NCBI RefSeq assembly: GCF_009497655.1
Contig: NZ_CP023317.1
Span: forward strand, 209,501 to 273,500
Direction of reading: 5' to 3'
Source: Priestia megaterium
GTDB taxonomy: Bacteria > Bacillota > Bacilli > Bacillales > Bacillaceae_H
Length of the DNA stretch: 64,000 bases
The position numbers and the translations under genes are program-made. The stretch's first letter is position 1. Each line of letters opens with the position of its first letter. Of the stretch, positions 33,098 to 45,942 are shown piece by piece. The notes beneath the pieces are model-generated. The model was not told where the DNA came from and searched no databases. It saw nothing but the letters and a program-made list of their open reading frames with translations.

Positions 33098-35323
33098 GTG
33101 AATTTTTTAAGTGAAAAATTATTAACAGGATTAAACCCTCAGCAGCAAGAGGCAGTTAAAACAACAGACGGACCATTATTACTTATGGCCGGTGCAGGAA
33201 GTGGGAAAACACGCGTATTAACGCATCGAATTGCGTTTTTAATGGCGGAAAAAGAAGTTGCACCTTGGAATATTTTAGCTATTACCTTCACAAACAAAGC
33301 AGCTCGTGAAATGAGAGAGCGTGTGGCAAGTATCGTTGGCGGAGTGGCAGAAGATATCTGGATTTCAACGTTCCACTCGATGTGCGTACGTATTTTACGA
33401 AGAGATATTGATCGTATTGGCTTTAATCGCAACTTTACGATTTTAGATTCAACGGATCAGCTGTCCGTTATTAAAAACATTTTAAAAGATCAAAACATCG
33501 ACCCAAAAAAATTCGATCCGCGCTCGCTATTAGGAAGCATTAGTTCAGCTAAAAATGAACTGAAAGTAGCGGAAGAATTTGATAAAACAGCAGCAGGACC
33601 ATATGAAGAAGTTGTAAGTAAAGTCTATAAAGAGTATGAAAAGCGTTTAAAGAAAAACCAAGCGCTCGATTTTGATGATTTGATTATGACAACGATTCAG
33701 TTATTTAAACGAGTTCCTGAAGTGTTAACGTACTATCAGCGCAAGTTTCAATATATTCATGTGGACGAGTATCAAGATACAAACCATGCACAATATATGC
33801 TGGTTCGCTTGCTAGCCGCACGATTTGAAAATGTATGCGTAGTAGGGGATTCAGATCAGTCTATTTACCGCTGGCGCGGGGCTGATATTACAAATATCTT
33901 GTCATTTGAAAAAGACTACCCAAAAGCCAAAACCATTTTGCTTGAACAAAATTATCGTTCAACGAAAACGATTTTGGCTGCGGCAAACGGCGTCATTGCA
34001 AACAATATGAATCGTAAAGTGAAAAACTTATGGACGGAAAACGATGAAGGCCAGAAGATTTATCATTACCAAGCAATGAGTGAGCATGATGAGGCACAGT
34101 TTGTAGCACGTAAAATCAAAGAAGCAGTAGACAGCGGCAAACGTAAATATAGCGATTTTGCCATTTTGTATCGTACAAATGCACAGTCGCGTGTAATGGA
34201 GGAAGTACTGCTAAAATCTAATATTAACTATACAATTGTCGGCGGGATTAAGTTCTACGACCGCAAAGAGATTAAAGATTTGCTTGCGTACTTGCGCTTA
34301 ATTGCCAACCAAGATGATGACATTAGCTTAGCTCGTATTGTGAACGTTCCAAAACGCGGAGTTGGAGCTACTTCAGTCGATAAAGTAGCCAATTACGGAA
34401 ACGTTCATGACATTTCTATTTTCAAAGCGCTTGATGAAGTAGAATTGATGGGGTTAACGGGTAAAGCAACAAAGGCACTTCGTGATTTCCAATCCATGAT
34501 TTCAAACTTAGCTCAAATGCAAGACTATATGTCTGTAACAGAGCTTGTGGAACAAGTATTAGAAAGAACAGGGTACCGTGAAGCGCTTAAAGTAGAAAAA
34601 ACAATTGAAGCACAAAGTCGCTTAGAGAATATTGATGAGTTTTTATCTGTTACAAAAACGTTTGAAGAAGCAAGCGAAGATAAGAGCTTAGTAGCATTTT
34701 TAACCGATTTAGCGCTTGTTGCTGATATCGATAAGCTTGACGACGAGGAAGAAGAAGAGAACGAACAAGTGATTCTGATGACGCTTCACTCAGCAAAAGG
34801 TCTAGAGTTCCCGGTTGTTTTCCTAATGGGTATGGAAGAAGGCGTATTCCCTCATAGCCGATCGTTATTCGAAGATAATGAAATGGAAGAAGAACGACGC
34901 TTAGCCTACGTAGGGATTACACGTGCTGAACAAGAATTGTATTTATTAAATGCTCAAATGCGTACACTATTTGGTAAAACAAACGTCAATCCAAAATCGC
35001 GCTTCATTGGAGAAATCCCAAGCGAGCTTGTGGAATCTTTAAATGAAACGATGCGCAAGCCTGCTGCTGGTCGTTCAGGGGCTTCAGCTTCGCCGTTTGC
35101 AGCGCGCCGACAAGCGGCCGTGGCAAAAACGAAGCTTGTATCAACGGGCAGTGAATCGATTGGATGGAGCGTTGGAGATAAGGCCGAGCATAAAAAATGG
35201 GGAATTGGTACAGTTGTAAGTGTAAAAGGAGAAGGAGACTCAAAAGAATTAGACATTGCTTTTCCTAGTCCTACAGGTGTAAAAAGACTGCTTGCTAAAT
35301 TTGCCCCGGTTACGAAAGTGTAA
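33098..35323 (+). CDS. pcrA: ATP-dependent DNA helicase PcrA
   Basis: PcrA is the essential UvrD-type superfamily 1 helicase. The GTG at 33098, after GGCGGTG, gives 741 residues beginning [16 protein letters not shown]. Motifs are AGAGSGKT (31-38), DEYQDTN near 223, [16 protein letters not shown] and VGITRAE. The C-terminal tail has the Tudor-like RNA polymerase-binding segment ([18 protein letters not shown]). An ATG 24 bp upstream is an alternative start. Confidence 0.96.
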   Translation: MNFLSEKLLTGLNPQQQEAVKTTDGPLLLMAGAGSGKTRVLTHRIAFLMAEKEVAPWNILAITFTNKAAREMRERVASIVGGVAEDIWISTFHSMCVRILRRDIDRIGFNRNFTILDSTDQLSVIKNILKDQNIDPKKFDPRSLLGSISSAKNELKVAEEFDKTAAGPYEEVVSKVYKEYEKRLKKNQALDFDDLIMTTIQLFKRVPEVLTYYQRKFQYIHVDEYQDTNHAQYMLVRLLAARFENVCVVGDSDQSIYRWRGADITNILSFEKDYPKAKTILLEQNYRSTKTILAAANGVIANNMNRKVKNLWTENDEGQKIYHYQAMSEHDEAQFVARKIKEAVDSGKRKYSDFAILYRTNAQSRVMEEVLLKSNINYTIVGGIKFYDRKEIKDLLAYLRLIANQDDDISLARIVNVPKRGVGATSVDKVANYGNVHDISIFKALDEVELMGLTGKATKALRDFQSMISNLAQMQDYMSVTELVEQVLERTGYREALKVEKTIEAQSRLENIDEFLSVTKTFEEASEDKSLVAFLTDLALVADIDKLDDEEEEENEQVILMTLHSAKGLEFPVVFLMGMEEGVFPHSRSLFEDNEMEEERRLAYVGITRAEQELYLLNAQMRTLFGKTNVNPKSRFIGEIPSELVESLNETMRKPAAGRSGASASPFAARRQAAVAKTKLVSTGSESIGWSVGDKAEHKKWGIGTVVSVKGEGDSKELDIAFPSPTGVKRLLAKFAPVTKV

Positions 35324-35340
35324 TCGTGAAAAGGAGCTAG

Positions 35341-37350
<2,010 letters not shown>

Positions 37351-37363
37351 GAGGTGTGTGTAG

Positions 37364-38557
37364 TTGAAAAAGATATTGTTACTTTCTCTTGCGGTCATGC
37401 TTGTAACTTCAGCGTGTGCACCGAACCTTTCGGACGATAAAGAGACTGTTCAACAAACCAACAACAAGAAAGAAAAAGCAGTTATTCCGAAGTATAGTAT
37501 TTCAGACGATTATTACCGAACAATTCTTCCATTTAAAGCGGGAGTGGCAAGAGGCTTAGTAGCAGCAAACTTAAATAACCGCTTGGATGCGCAAGAATTT
37601 GAAACAGGCTTAATGCGCTTATCGACAGATAGCTATTCTCCGAAAAAATATGTGTATCAAGAAGGCCAGTACCTTGATAAAGATACCATTCGCTCATGGT
37701 TAAGCCGTAAGCTGAGTGATAAACAGTTTAAAGATCTTCAAAGCAAAGCAAAAGATGATACGGCGAAAAAGAAGCTTAAAAACACTGGGTTAAACCCAAT
37801 TGATACAGAAAAAGGCGATTTGAAAACTCGTAACGAAACAAGTCCAATGTACTTAGCGAACATTACTGAGCAAGATTACCTTATTCAAGACGGAGACGAT
37901 AAGGTAAAACTTGGAGGCGTCACAATTGGTCTGGCGATGAATTCTGTTCATTATTATACAGAGGAAAATGGTTATGCCCGTGAAAAACAACTAACCGATA
38001 AAAATATTGAAGAGCAAGGCAAAAAGATGGCCGATGAAATTGTGCAGCGTATGCGTAATATCAAGGGCTTAGAAAACGTTCCAATTCGAGTAGCATTATT
38101 CAAACAAAGTGCTAAGTCCTCTTTAACACCGGGTAACTTTATAGCTGTCGGAAATGCAGGTTCAAATGATACGGCCGTTGGCAGCTGGGATAATTTAGAC
38201 GAGCAATATTATTTATTCCCATCATCAGATGCAACAAAAGATCACCGAGATGATGCGATGAAGTTTGATGAGTTTAAAGCGCAAATCGAAGACTACTTCC
38301 CAAACTTTACAAGCGTAGTAGGGAAAGGGTATTACAAAGATGGACAGCTTCAAAAAATGACGATTGATATTCCCGTACAATTTTATGGAAAAGGTGAAAT
38401 TGTAGGATTTACTCAGTACGTTGCTGGTTTAATGCTTGATCATTTCCCTTCATATATGGAAACGAGTATCTCTATTAACTCAGTAAGCGGACCGGAAGCT
38501 CTCATTGTTAGAAAAGCAGATGAAGACAAGCCGTTCGTTCATATTTACGAAGAGTAA
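37364..38557 (+). CDS. yerH: CamS-type lipoprotein YerH
   Basis: The 397-residue protein has a lipoprotein signal with lipobox LVTSAC and the lipidated Cys at 18. It belongs to the CamS family, first linked to sex-pheromone peptides in enterococci and staphylococci; the body's function is not known. It starts at TTG 37364 with AGAGGTG upstream and ends the pcrB-pcrA-ligA-yerH unit. Confidence 0.9.
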   Translation: MKKILLLSLAVMLVTSACAPNLSDDKETVQQTNNKKEKAVIPKYSISDDYYRTILPFKAGVARGLVAANLNNRLDAQEFETGLMRLSTDSYSPKKYVYQEGQYLDKDTIRSWLSRKLSDKQFKDLQSKAKDDTAKKKLKNTGLNPIDTEKGDLKTRNETSPMYLANITEQDYLIQDGDDKVKLGGVTIGLAMNSVHYYTEENGYAREKQLTDKNIEEQGKKMADEIVQRMRNIKGLENVPIRVALFKQSAKSSLTPGNFIAVGNAGSNDTAVGSWDNLDEQYYLFPSSDATKDHRDDAMKFDEFKAQIEDYFPNFTSVVGKGYYKDGQLQKMTIDIPVQFYGKGEIVGFTQYVAGLMLDHFPSYMETSISINSVSGPEALIVRKADEDKPFVHIYEE

Positions 38558-38559
38558 GC

Positions 38560-38593
38560 AAAAAAAGACACTGCTCAAGCAGTGTCTTTTTTT
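38560..38593 (+). terminator. Terminator of yerH
   Basis: A strong stem AAAAAAGACACTGCT/AGCAGTGTCTTTTTT with a two-base turn and a T tract. Confidence 0.93.
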
Positions 38594-38612
38594 AATTCTA
38601 TGAAATTGCCTC

Positions 38613-39098
38613 CTATGAAGAAATGGCGTGAGAATTTTGTCTCGTAAACTTAGCAAGATAATAAGCAGCAAATGCAAATGCATCTTGTTCGGTTGTCCGC
38701 TCTTCATACGGGCGTTTTTTATCCAGCTCAAATTCTTTCTGATAATAAGGGATGTGATCTTGAATATAGTGACGCAGCTCGTGAAAGATGGTTTCAACAA
38801 GCGGAAGGTAGTCATCAAATTTAAAAATAAATATAATGCCGACTTCTCGCCAGTAAACACCTGAGGCAAACTGCAGGTATTCTGCTTCTTCTTCTCCAAG
38901 AGCGGAGACAATTTTATTGGCTTCACATGAATCACAAAAAATGATAGGAATATGAAAGGCTTTATTTAAACAAGCAAAAACATCTTTTTGCAAGGTGGAC
39001 AAATCCCACTTGAATTCTTCATCTAATACAAACCATCTTCCGCTTTGCTGATACACAGGGCGCTGGTGGATGACTGACTGTATAAGTATTTTATTCAA
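38613..39098 (-). CDS. Putative zinc metallopeptidase (HELRH motif)
   Basis: The 161-residue protein has HELRH at 106-110, a gluzincin-type HExxH zinc motif, and a candidate third ligand Glu137 in TTEQDAFAFA. No signal peptide or membrane helix is seen, so it should be cytoplasmic. It resembles small Bacillus proteins annotated as DUF3920, but I cannot confirm the family. It stands alone between yerH and the gat operon on the opposite strand. The substrate is unknown. Confidence 0.72.
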   Translation of the reverse strand: MNKILIQSVIHQRPVYQQSGRWFVLDEEFKWDLSTLQKDVFACLNKAFHIPIIFCDSCEANKIVSALGEEEAEYLQFASGVYWREVGIIFIFKFDDYLPLVETIFHELRHYIQDHIPYYQKEFELDKKRPYEERTTEQDAFAFAAYYLAKFTRQNSHAISS

Positions 39099-39463
39099 TT
39101 TTTATAGCACCTCTTTTACGGTAAAGTAGTTATTCGTTTTCTTTACTTTCCCAAAGACTAGTGAAATTAAAACATGGTGGTGTGTTCTTCTAAAGCATGT
39201 TTCTCTTTCTATCTATCTTTTCTAAAAAGAAGGTTATTTTATACCTATGCAAGAGAGAAATATTTTATGACGAAGGAAAAGTATGGAATGTTGTTTGAAT
39301 GAAATAGATTTGGTATAAAATAGAAGTGATAAATGTAAGCCCTGTCTTGTCTGGCGGGGTTTTTAATATTTTAGGAACTAGTCTCAGAAATGTTGCCTGT
39401 TGCTAGTGAAGTTTGGTATTATCAGTATATTGTAGTGGGACGAATATTCGGAGGTGAAGGAAC
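39099..39463 (+). promoter_or_regulatory. Intergenic region with gatCAB promoter
   Basis: This 365-bp gap carries no gene. It holds a good extended promoter: TTGTTT (39291-39296), 17 bp, TGG TATAAA (-10 at 39314-39319). A 130-nt leader to gatC follows and contains a weak CCC/GGGG hairpin with a T tract near 39337-39365, not strong enough to call a terminator. Confidence 0.55.
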
Positions 39464-39754
39464 ATGTCAAGAATTTCTGTTGATCAAGTAAAACACGTTG
39501 CAAACTTAGCGAGACTTGCGGTGACGGATGACGAAGCAGAACTATTTACAAAACAATTAGATGCTATTATTACATATGCAGAACAATTAGATGAGCTAGA
39601 TACTACAAATGTAAAACCAACTTCTCACGTATTGGATATGAAAAACGTGATGCGTGAAGATAAGCCAGCTAAAGGCTTACCAATTGAAGACGTAGTAAAA
39701 AACGCGCCAGACCACAAGGATGGCTACATTCGAGTACCAACTATTTTAGAATAA
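39464..39754 (+). CDS. gatC: Asp/Glu-tRNA amidotransferase subunit GatC
   Basis: GatC is the small subunit that clamps GatA and GatB together. The 96 residues include [10 protein letters not shown] near the start and [32 protein letters not shown] precedes ATG. The trimer turns mischarged Glu-tRNA-Gln (and Asp-tRNA-Asn) into the correct amide form. Confidence 0.96.
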   Translation: MSRISVDQVKHVANLARLAVTDDEAELFTKQLDAIITYAEQLDELDTTNVKPTSHVLDMKNVMREDKPAKGLPIEDVVKNAPDHKDGYIRVPTILE

Positions 39755-39770
39755 GGAAGGAGGCTTTACG

Positions 39771-41228
39771 ATGTCTTTATTCGATCGTAAACTTTCAGAA
39801 CTACATAGCCTTTTACACAAGAAAGAAGTACGTGTACAAGATTTAGTAGACGAATCATACAAACGTATTAATGAAGTAGATGATAAAGTAGGTGCGTTCT
39901 TAGCGCTTAATGAAGACAACGCTCGTGCTTATGCAAAAGAGCTAGATGAAGCATTACAAACAAAAGATGAATTTGGCCTATTATTTGGTATGCCGATCGG
40001 TGTAAAAGATAATATTGTCACAAAAGATTTACGTACAACTTGCTCTAGTAAAATTCTAGCAAACTTTGATCCGATTTATGATGCAACAGTTGTTCAAAAA
40101 CTGCAGGCAGCTGAAGCAGTAACAATCGGTAAATTAAATATGGATGAATTCGCAATGGGTTCTTCAACTGAAAACTCAGGTCTTCAGTTAACGCGCAACC
40201 CATGGAATTTAGATTACGTACCGGGTGGATCTAGCGGTGGTTCAGCTGCAGCTGTAGCAGCAGGAGAAGTTCCGTTCTCTTTAGGTTCTGATACAGGTGG
40301 TTCAATTCGTCAGCCAGCTGCTTATTGCGGTGTTGTTGGATTAAAACCAACGTATGGTCGCGTATCTCGTTACGGATTAGTGGCATTTGCATCTTCTTTA
40401 GATCAAATCGGACCAATCACAAATTCTGTTGAAGATAATGCATACTTACTTCAAGCAATTTCAGGCGTAGACCCAATGGATTCTACTTCTGCTAATGTTG
40501 ATGTACCGGATTATGTATCTGCTTTAACAGGTGACGTAAAAGGTCTTAAAATTGCTGTTCCAAAAGAATACTTAGGCGAAGGTGTGGGCGAAGAAGCTCG
40601 CCAGTCTGTTTTAGATGCACTAAAAGTGTTAGAAGGACTAGGCGCAACTTGGGAAGAAGTATCGCTTCCACACTCTAAATACGCATTAGCTACGTATTAT
40701 CTATTATCTTCTTCTGAAGCGTCTGCTAACTTATCTCGTTTTGACGGCGTTCGCTACGGATACCGTACAGATAATGCTGAGAACTTAATCGAAATGTACA
40801 AGCAGTCTCGAAGCGAAGGCTTTGGAAACGAAGTAAAACGCCGTATCATGCTTGGGACATTTGCGTTAAGCTCTGGTTATTATGATGCTTACTACAAAAA
40901 AGCACAGCAAGTACGTACGTTAATTAAGCAAGACTTTGAGTCTGTATTTGAAAACTATGACGTTATCATTGGACCAACTACACCAACTCCATCATTCAAA
41001 ATTGGTGAGAAAACAGATGATCCATTAACAATGTATGCAAACGATATTTTAACAATCCCAGTAAACCTTGCTGGAGTACCTGGTATTTCTGTGCCTTGCG
41101 GCTTATCAAATGGATTGCCATTAGGGTTACAAATTATCGGTAAGCATTTCGACGAAAGCACAATCTATCGTGTTGCTCATGCATTCGAACAAGCAACTGA
41201 GCATCATAAAGCGAAACCAGCACTGTAA
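39771..41228 (+). CDS. gatA: Asp/Glu-tRNA amidotransferase subunit GatA
   Basis: GatA is the glutaminase subunit of the amidase signature family. The 485 residues contain the early Lys in GVKDNI, and [14 protein letters not shown] with the cis-Ser, followed by [12 protein letters not shown] with the nucleophile Ser. It lies 16 bp after gatC and 14 bp before gatB. Confidence 0.97.
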   Translation: MSLFDRKLSELHSLLHKKEVRVQDLVDESYKRINEVDDKVGAFLALNEDNARAYAKELDEALQTKDEFGLLFGMPIGVKDNIVTKDLRTTCSSKILANFDPIYDATVVQKLQAAEAVTIGKLNMDEFAMGSSTENSGLQLTRNPWNLDYVPGGSSGGSAAAVAAGEVPFSLGSDTGGSIRQPAAYCGVVGLKPTYGRVSRYGLVAFASSLDQIGPITNSVEDNAYLLQAISGVDPMDSTSANVDVPDYVSALTGDVKGLKIAVPKEYLGEGVGEEARQSVLDALKVLEGLGATWEEVSLPHSKYALATYYLLSSSEASANLSRFDGVRYGYRTDNAENLIEMYKQSRSEGFGNEVKRRIMLGTFALSSGYYDAYYKKAQQVRTLIKQDFESVFENYDVIIGPTTPTPSFKIGEKTDDPLTMYANDILTIPVNLAGVPGISVPCGLSNGLPLGLQIIGKHFDESTIYRVAHAFEQATEHHKAKPAL

Positions 41229-41242
41229 GGGGTGAGATAAAG

Positions 41243-42673
41243 ATGAACTTTGAAACGATTATTGGTCTTGAAGTACACGTTGAGCTTAAGACAAAATCTA
41301 AAATTTTCTCAGCAAGTCCAAACGCATTTGGTGCGGCTCCAAATGCTAACACAAGTGTAATTGACTTAGGTTATCCTGGCGTACTACCTGTGTTAAACAA
41401 AGAAGCAGTTGATTTTGCAATGAAAGCGGCGCTTGCGCTAAACTGTGAAATCGCAACAGATACAAAGTTTGATCGTAAAAACTATTTCTATCCGGATAAC
41501 CCAAAAGCTTATCAAATCTCTCAATTTGATAAACCAATTGGCGAGAACGGTTGGATTGAAGTAGAAGTTAAAGGTGAAACGAAGCGCATTCGTATCAACC
41601 GACTTCATTTAGAAGAAGATGCTGGTAAGTTAACGCATACAGGCGATGGCTATTCACTAGTAGACTTCAACCGTCAAGGTACACCTCTAATTGAGATTGT
41701 ATCGGAAGCAGATATGCGTTCTCCTGAAGAAGCATATGCTTATTTAGAAAAACTAAAATCAATCATTCAATATACAGGCGTATCTGACTGTAAAATGGAA
41801 GAAGGTTCACTTCGCTGTGATGCCAATATTTCTTTACGTCCAGTTGGACAAGAAGAGTTTGGTACAAAAGCTGAGCTAAAGAACTTAAACTCATTTAACT
41901 ATGTGCGCCGCGGTCTTGAACACGAAGAAATTCGTCAAGAAAAAGTGTTATTGTCTGGTGGCCTAATCGAGCAGGAAACACGCCGTTTTGATGAGTCTAC
42001 GGGTGAAACAATTCTGATGCGTGTAAAAGAAGGATCTGACGACTACCGCTACTTCCCAGAGCCTGACTTATTAGAATTACACATCGACGAAGAGTGGAAA
42101 GAACGCGTTCGTGCTTCGATTCCTGAACTTCCAGATGCTCGTAAAAAGCGCTATGTAGAAGAGCTTGGCTTACCTGCTTATGATGCAATGGTATTAACGC
42201 TAACAAAAGAAATGTCTGATTTCTTTGAAGCAACACTTGCTGCAGGCGGAGATGCTAAACTATCTTCTAACTGGTTAATGGGTGAAGTTTCTGCTTACTT
42301 AAACTCAAATCAAAAAGAACTTTCAGATGTAGCATTAACACCTGAAGGTCTAGCTGGTATGATTCAATTAATTCAAGAAGGTACAATTTCGTCTAAAATT
42401 GCGAAAAAAGTATTCAAAGAATTAATTGAAAATGGCGGAGATGCAAAGAAAATTGTAAAAGAAAAAGGTCTTGTACAAATTTCTGATGATGCAACTTTAC
42501 GTAAATTCGTAACAGATGCATTAGATGCAAACCCTCAGTCTATTGAAGATTTCAAAAACGGTAAGGATCGTGCAATCGGCTTCTTAGTTGGTCAAATTAT
42601 GAAAGCTTCAAAAGGTCAAGCGAACCCACCTATGGTTAATAAAATTCTTTTAGAAGAAATTAATAAACGCTAA
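41243..42673 (+). CDS. gatB: Asp/Glu-tRNA amidotransferase subunit GatB
   Basis: GatB binds and activates the mischarged tRNA. The 476 residues begin with [13 protein letters not shown] and include [18 protein letters not shown], the kinase-like core, and a C-terminal YqeY-like helical tail ending [24 protein letters not shown] precedes ATG. Confidence 0.97.
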   Translation: MNFETIIGLEVHVELKTKSKIFSASPNAFGAAPNANTSVIDLGYPGVLPVLNKEAVDFAMKAALALNCEIATDTKFDRKNYFYPDNPKAYQISQFDKPIGENGWIEVEVKGETKRIRINRLHLEEDAGKLTHTGDGYSLVDFNRQGTPLIEIVSEADMRSPEEAYAYLEKLKSIIQYTGVSDCKMEEGSLRCDANISLRPVGQEEFGTKAELKNLNSFNYVRRGLEHEEIRQEKVLLSGGLIEQETRRFDESTGETILMRVKEGSDDYRYFPEPDLLELHIDEEWKERVRASIPELPDARKKRYVEELGLPAYDAMVLTLTKEMSDFFEATLAAGGDAKLSSNWLMGEVSAYLNSNQKELSDVALTPEGLAGMIQLIQEGTISSKIAKKVFKELIENGGDAKKIVKEKGLVQISDDATLRKFVTDALDANPQSIEDFKNGKDRAIGFLVGQIMKASKGQANPPMVNKILLEEINKR

Positions 42674-42684
42674 ATTTGATAACT

Positions 42685-42714
42685 AAATGTGAGGTGGGTA
42701 TCCATCTCACATTT
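42685..42714 (+). terminator. Hairpin after gatB
   Basis: A 13-bp stem AAATGTGAGGTGG/CCATCTCACATTT with a four-base loop (one G-T pair) lies 12 bp after gatB. Its T tract is short, so termination may be incomplete. Confidence 0.7.
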
Positions 42715-42769
42715 ATTATGAGTAAGGGCGATCGCGCTGAAGGTATGAATAAAAACCCAAACGTGAATA

Positions 42770-42846
42770 TTGTATATCAAGGTTAATTTCTTTATAATAT
42801 GTTTGTTCATGCCCCCTCTTGTTGATGATGTAATGTGAGGGGGCAT
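42770..42846 (+). promoter_or_regulatory. dagK promoter and 5' UTR hairpin
   Basis: TTGTAT (42770-42775), 17 bp, TATAAT (42793-42798) forms a strong promoter. Starting within a few bases of the predicted transcription start is a 10-bp stem ATGCCCCCTC (42809-42818) / GAGGGGGCAT (42837-42846). A stem at the very 5' end of an mRNA commonly protects it from decay; the role here is inferred. Confidence 0.65.
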
Positions 42847-42907
42847 TCTTTCACTGATAAAAGTAGGCAAAGATTTGTGACAAATTATCATTATTAGGAT
42901 GATGAAT

Positions 42908-43840
42908 ATGAAAAGAGCGAGAATTATTTATAACCCGACATCGGGCCGTGAAATTTTTAAGAAAAACTTACCGGAAGTTTTGCAAAAGCTAGAGCAAGCA
43001 GGCTACGAAACATCTTGTCATGCTACAACTTGCGCTGGCGATGCAACAGAAGCTGCCAAAGTAGCAGTAGAGCGCCGCTTTGATGTTGTAATTGCAGCCG
43101 GTGGAGACGGTACCATCAATGAAGTCGTAAACGGTATTGCCGGACAAGACTATCGTCCGCAGCTAGGTATTATTCCTGTTGGAACAACCAATGACTTTGC
43201 TCGTGCCATTAATGTCCCGCGTACAATTGAAGGCGCTGTTGATGTTATTGTAGAAGGTGTAACGAAGCCAATTGATTTAGGCTGTGTAACAAACGACGGA
43301 GAAACGCATTACTTTGTAAATATCGCCGGAGGCGGCCGTTTAACTGAATTAACGTATGAAGTGCCAAGCAAGTTAAAAACAATGCTTGGACAGCTAGCTT
43401 ACTATTTAAAAGGCATGGAAATGCTTCCTTCTATTAAACCAACATCCGTTGAAATTGAGTATGACGGAAAATTCTTTGGCGGCGAGATTATGTTCTTCCT
43501 CGTTTCCTTAACGAACTCAGTCGGCGGTTTTGAAAAGCTGGCACCAGACTCTTCTTTAGATGACGGCATGTTTGATTTAATTATTTTAAAGAAAGCAAAT
43601 TTAGCTGAGTTTATTCGAATTGCGACACTTGCGCTGCGAGGAGAACATATCAATGATCCTCATATTATTTATACAAAAGCGAACCGTGTTAAAATTCATA
43701 CGAATGATAAAATGCAGCTAAATCTAGATGGCGAGTACGGTGGGTTATTGCCTGGGGAATTTGTAAACTTATATCGCCATGTAGAAATCTTTGTTCCAAA
43801 AGCAACAGCTGAATTGATGGAAAAAAATGAGATCGCCTAA
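42908..43840 (+). CDS. dagK: Diacylglycerol kinase DagK
   Basis: This soluble lipid kinase phosphorylates diacylglycerol and returns it to phospholipid synthesis, chiefly after lipoteichoic acid assembly. The ATG at 42908 gives 310 residues starting MKRARIIYNPTSGRE. The catalytic-domain motif GGDGT is at 65-69. Two ATG codons just upstream (42899 and 42902) are in frame and possible; spacing from AGGA favours 42908. Confidence 0.93.
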   Translation: MKRARIIYNPTSGREIFKKNLPEVLQKLEQAGYETSCHATTCAGDATEAAKVAVERRFDVVIAAGGDGTINEVVNGIAGQDYRPQLGIIPVGTTNDFARAINVPRTIEGAVDVIVEGVTKPIDLGCVTNDGETHYFVNIAGGGRLTELTYEVPSKLKTMLGQLAYYLKGMEMLPSIKPTSVEIEYDGKFFGGEIMFFLVSLTNSVGGFEKLAPDSSLDDGMFDLIILKKANLAEFIRIATLALRGEHINDPHIIYTKANRVKIHTNDKMQLNLDGEYGGLLPGEFVNLYRHVEIFVPKATAELMEKNEIA

Positions 43841-43935
43841 TTGCGATCTTTTTTCATGCTTTCCTTTGTTTGGCTTTCGCTCTTATGGTACAATCAGTTC
43901 AGCATTTTCAAATGACTAAAAGGATGTAACGATAA

Positions 43936-45309
43936 ATGGAAAAATTAAAACCACCTGTAGAAAAAAATGAATATATAGATGTTGCGTTTGAAGATTTAAC
44001 GCATGACGGAGCGGGTGTAGCGAAAGTGAACGGATTTCCTATTTTCGTTCAAAATGCGCTGCCCGGCGAAAGCGGCCAAGTAAAAGTCATTAAAGTAAAA
44101 AAAGGCTATGCGTTTGGCAAGCTTATCAAGCACCATACAATTAGTGAGCAGCGTGTTGAAGCACCCTGTCCGGTATACAAGCAGTGCGGAGGCTGTCAGC
44201 TGCAGCATGTAAGCTATGAAGGACAGCTGCAATTTAAACAAAAGCAAGTAAAAGACGTCATGGCGCGAATTGGCCATTTACCTGACGTTCCGGTACATTC
44301 GACGCTAGGAATGAACGATCCTTGGCGCTATCGAAACAAAGCTCAAGTTCCCGTAGCAGAGCGAGAAGGCGGTTTGGTCGCTGGATTTTATCAGCAGCGA
44401 AGCCACGATATCATTAACATGGATGCCTGTTTGATTCAGCAGCAGGCAAATGATGATGTTGTTCAAGCTGTCAAATCAATCTGTGAAAAGCATGGGGTTT
44501 CTGCTTACCAAGAACAAAAGCATAAAGGCTCGCTTCGTCATATCATGGCGCGCTACGGACTTGTAACGGGTGAAATTATGGTTGTAATTGTGACTCGTAC
44601 AGCTGAGTTGCCAAACAAAAAGCGTATTATAGAAGACATTATCGAAGCCGTGCCGAACGTGAAATCAATTGTTCAAAACGTCAACAGCAAGCGCACGAAC
44701 GTCATTTTAGGGAACCAAACGAACGTACTTTGGGGAGAAGAATATATTTACGACTATATCGGCGACGTTAAATTTGCCATTTCAGCAAAATCATTCTATC
44801 AAGTAAACCCTGAGCAAACGAAAGTGCTTTATGACAAAGCGCTCGAGTATGCAGATTTAACAGGAGAAGAAACGGTCATTGACGCCTACTGTGGAATCGG
44901 AACAATCTCGTTATTTCTCGCTCAAAAAGCGAAAAAAGTATATGGCGTTGAAATCGTGCCTGAAGCGATTGAAGATGCAAAGCGCAACGCTGAGCTAAAC
45001 GGTATTCACAACGTTGAATTCGAAGTAGGCGAAGCAGAGGTCGTCATTCCAAACTGGTACAAACAAGGCATCAAAGCGGACGTCATCGTCGTAGATCCGC
45101 CGCGAAAAGGATGCGACGAAGCCCTTTTAAATACCATCATCGAGATGAAGCCGAAAAAAGTTGTCTATGTTTCATGCGGACCAGCAACTCTTGCGCGTGA
45201 TCTAGCTATTCTAGAAAAAGGCGGCTATGAGACGGTTGAAGTTCAGCCTGTCGATATGTTCCCGCATACGACGCATGTGGAGAATGTGGCGGTGCTTACA
45301 TTAAAATAA
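43936..45309 (+). CDS. rlmCD: 23S rRNA (uracil-5)-methyltransferase, RlmCD/YefA type
   Basis: The enzyme makes 5-methyluridine in 23S rRNA using SAM. The 457 residues have an N-terminal TRAM domain (about 10-65), [4Fe-4S] cysteines at 78, 84, 87 and 165, and the SAM motif [10 protein letters not shown]. The catalytic Cys lies in [13 protein letters not shown]. In Bacillus subtilis the orthologue modifies two sites (747 and 1939, Escherichia coli numbering). Confidence in the dual activity rests on synteny with dagK. Confidence 0.93.
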   Translation: MEKLKPPVEKNEYIDVAFEDLTHDGAGVAKVNGFPIFVQNALPGESGQVKVIKVKKGYAFGKLIKHHTISEQRVEAPCPVYKQCGGCQLQHVSYEGQLQFKQKQVKDVMARIGHLPDVPVHSTLGMNDPWRYRNKAQVPVAEREGGLVAGFYQQRSHDIINMDACLIQQQANDDVVQAVKSICEKHGVSAYQEQKHKGSLRHIMARYGLVTGEIMVVIVTRTAELPNKKRIIEDIIEAVPNVKSIVQNVNSKRTNVILGNQTNVLWGEEYIYDYIGDVKFAISAKSFYQVNPEQTKVLYDKALEYADLTGEETVIDAYCGIGTISLFLAQKAKKVYGVEIVPEAIEDAKRNAELNGIHNVEFEVGEAEVVIPNWYKQGIKADVIVVDPPRKGCDEALLNTIIEMKPKKVVYVSCGPATLARDLAILEKGGYETVEVQPVDMFPHTTHVENVAVLTLK

Positions 45310-45321
45310 GAAAATTGTTTG

Positions 45322-45357
45322 AAACACCACTATCATTAGGAATGGTAGTGGTGTTTT
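45322..45357 (+). terminator. Terminator of rlmCD
   Basis: The stem AAACACCACTATCATT/AATGGTAGTGGTGTTT with a three-base loop and a T tail. Confidence 0.9.
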
Positions 45358-45484
45358 ATATTGGCTTTTATTTTTAATACAGTACGGAATATACTAAAAG
45401 ATTTATAGAGAAACAAATAAAAGCAATTATAAATGGGAGTAAAAAGATTCCTAAATATACATAAGGCAAAATGGAGGAAGCAAA

Positions 45485-45922
45485 TTGATTACGTGGGAAA
45501 CGGATGAAAAAGAGGTAAGTTTAGAAACCATTTTGAATGTAGAAAAAGTATAGGATGTATTGTTTCCAATCCACTTTATTGAATGTGTAACAAAGTATCA
45601 TGGTGGAGAACCTTCAGCTGATGGATTTAATGTTGGAAAGAGAGAATGTTCTTTTTACCACTTACTAAGTTTTAATCAGGAGAAAAAGGATTACATTTTA
45701 AACGTGTATCATGATATTAAATACCAGCTAGTTGATGGTATTTGCCCATTTGGAGATGACATAGCGGATAATCATGTATGTTTTGACTACCGTTCTAACT
45801 CTCAGCGGCCTCTTATCGTTTTTATAGATCATGAACTAGCATACGAGAATCCTGAAAGCGGTATGTTTTTCGTCGCCCATTCATTTGAAGAATTTATTAA
45901 TGGTCTATATGAAGAAGAATAA
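45485..45922 (+). pseudogene. SUKH (SMI1/KNR4) family gene with in-frame amber codon
   Basis: A TTG at 45485 with GGAGG upstream opens a frame reading MITWETDEKEVSLETILNVEKV, then TAG at 45551-45553, then DVLFPIHFIECVTKYHGGEPSADG and so on to 45922. The parts on both sides join into one continuous SUKH domain (VEKxLxVLFPxxFxxxxxxxxGG), so the TAG interrupts the gene. A single T-to-A change in a TTG leucine codon would explain it. SUKH proteins often serve as immunity proteins against polymorphic toxins; no toxin gene is nearby. A shortened product starting at 45560 would lack the first helix. Confidence 0.75.
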
Positions 45923-45942
45923 AATTAAAATAACTTTCCACC

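Noticed and set aside
39337-39365. Terminator or T-box before gatC
   Set aside because: Only a three- to four-base stem can form and no T-box core sequence is present.
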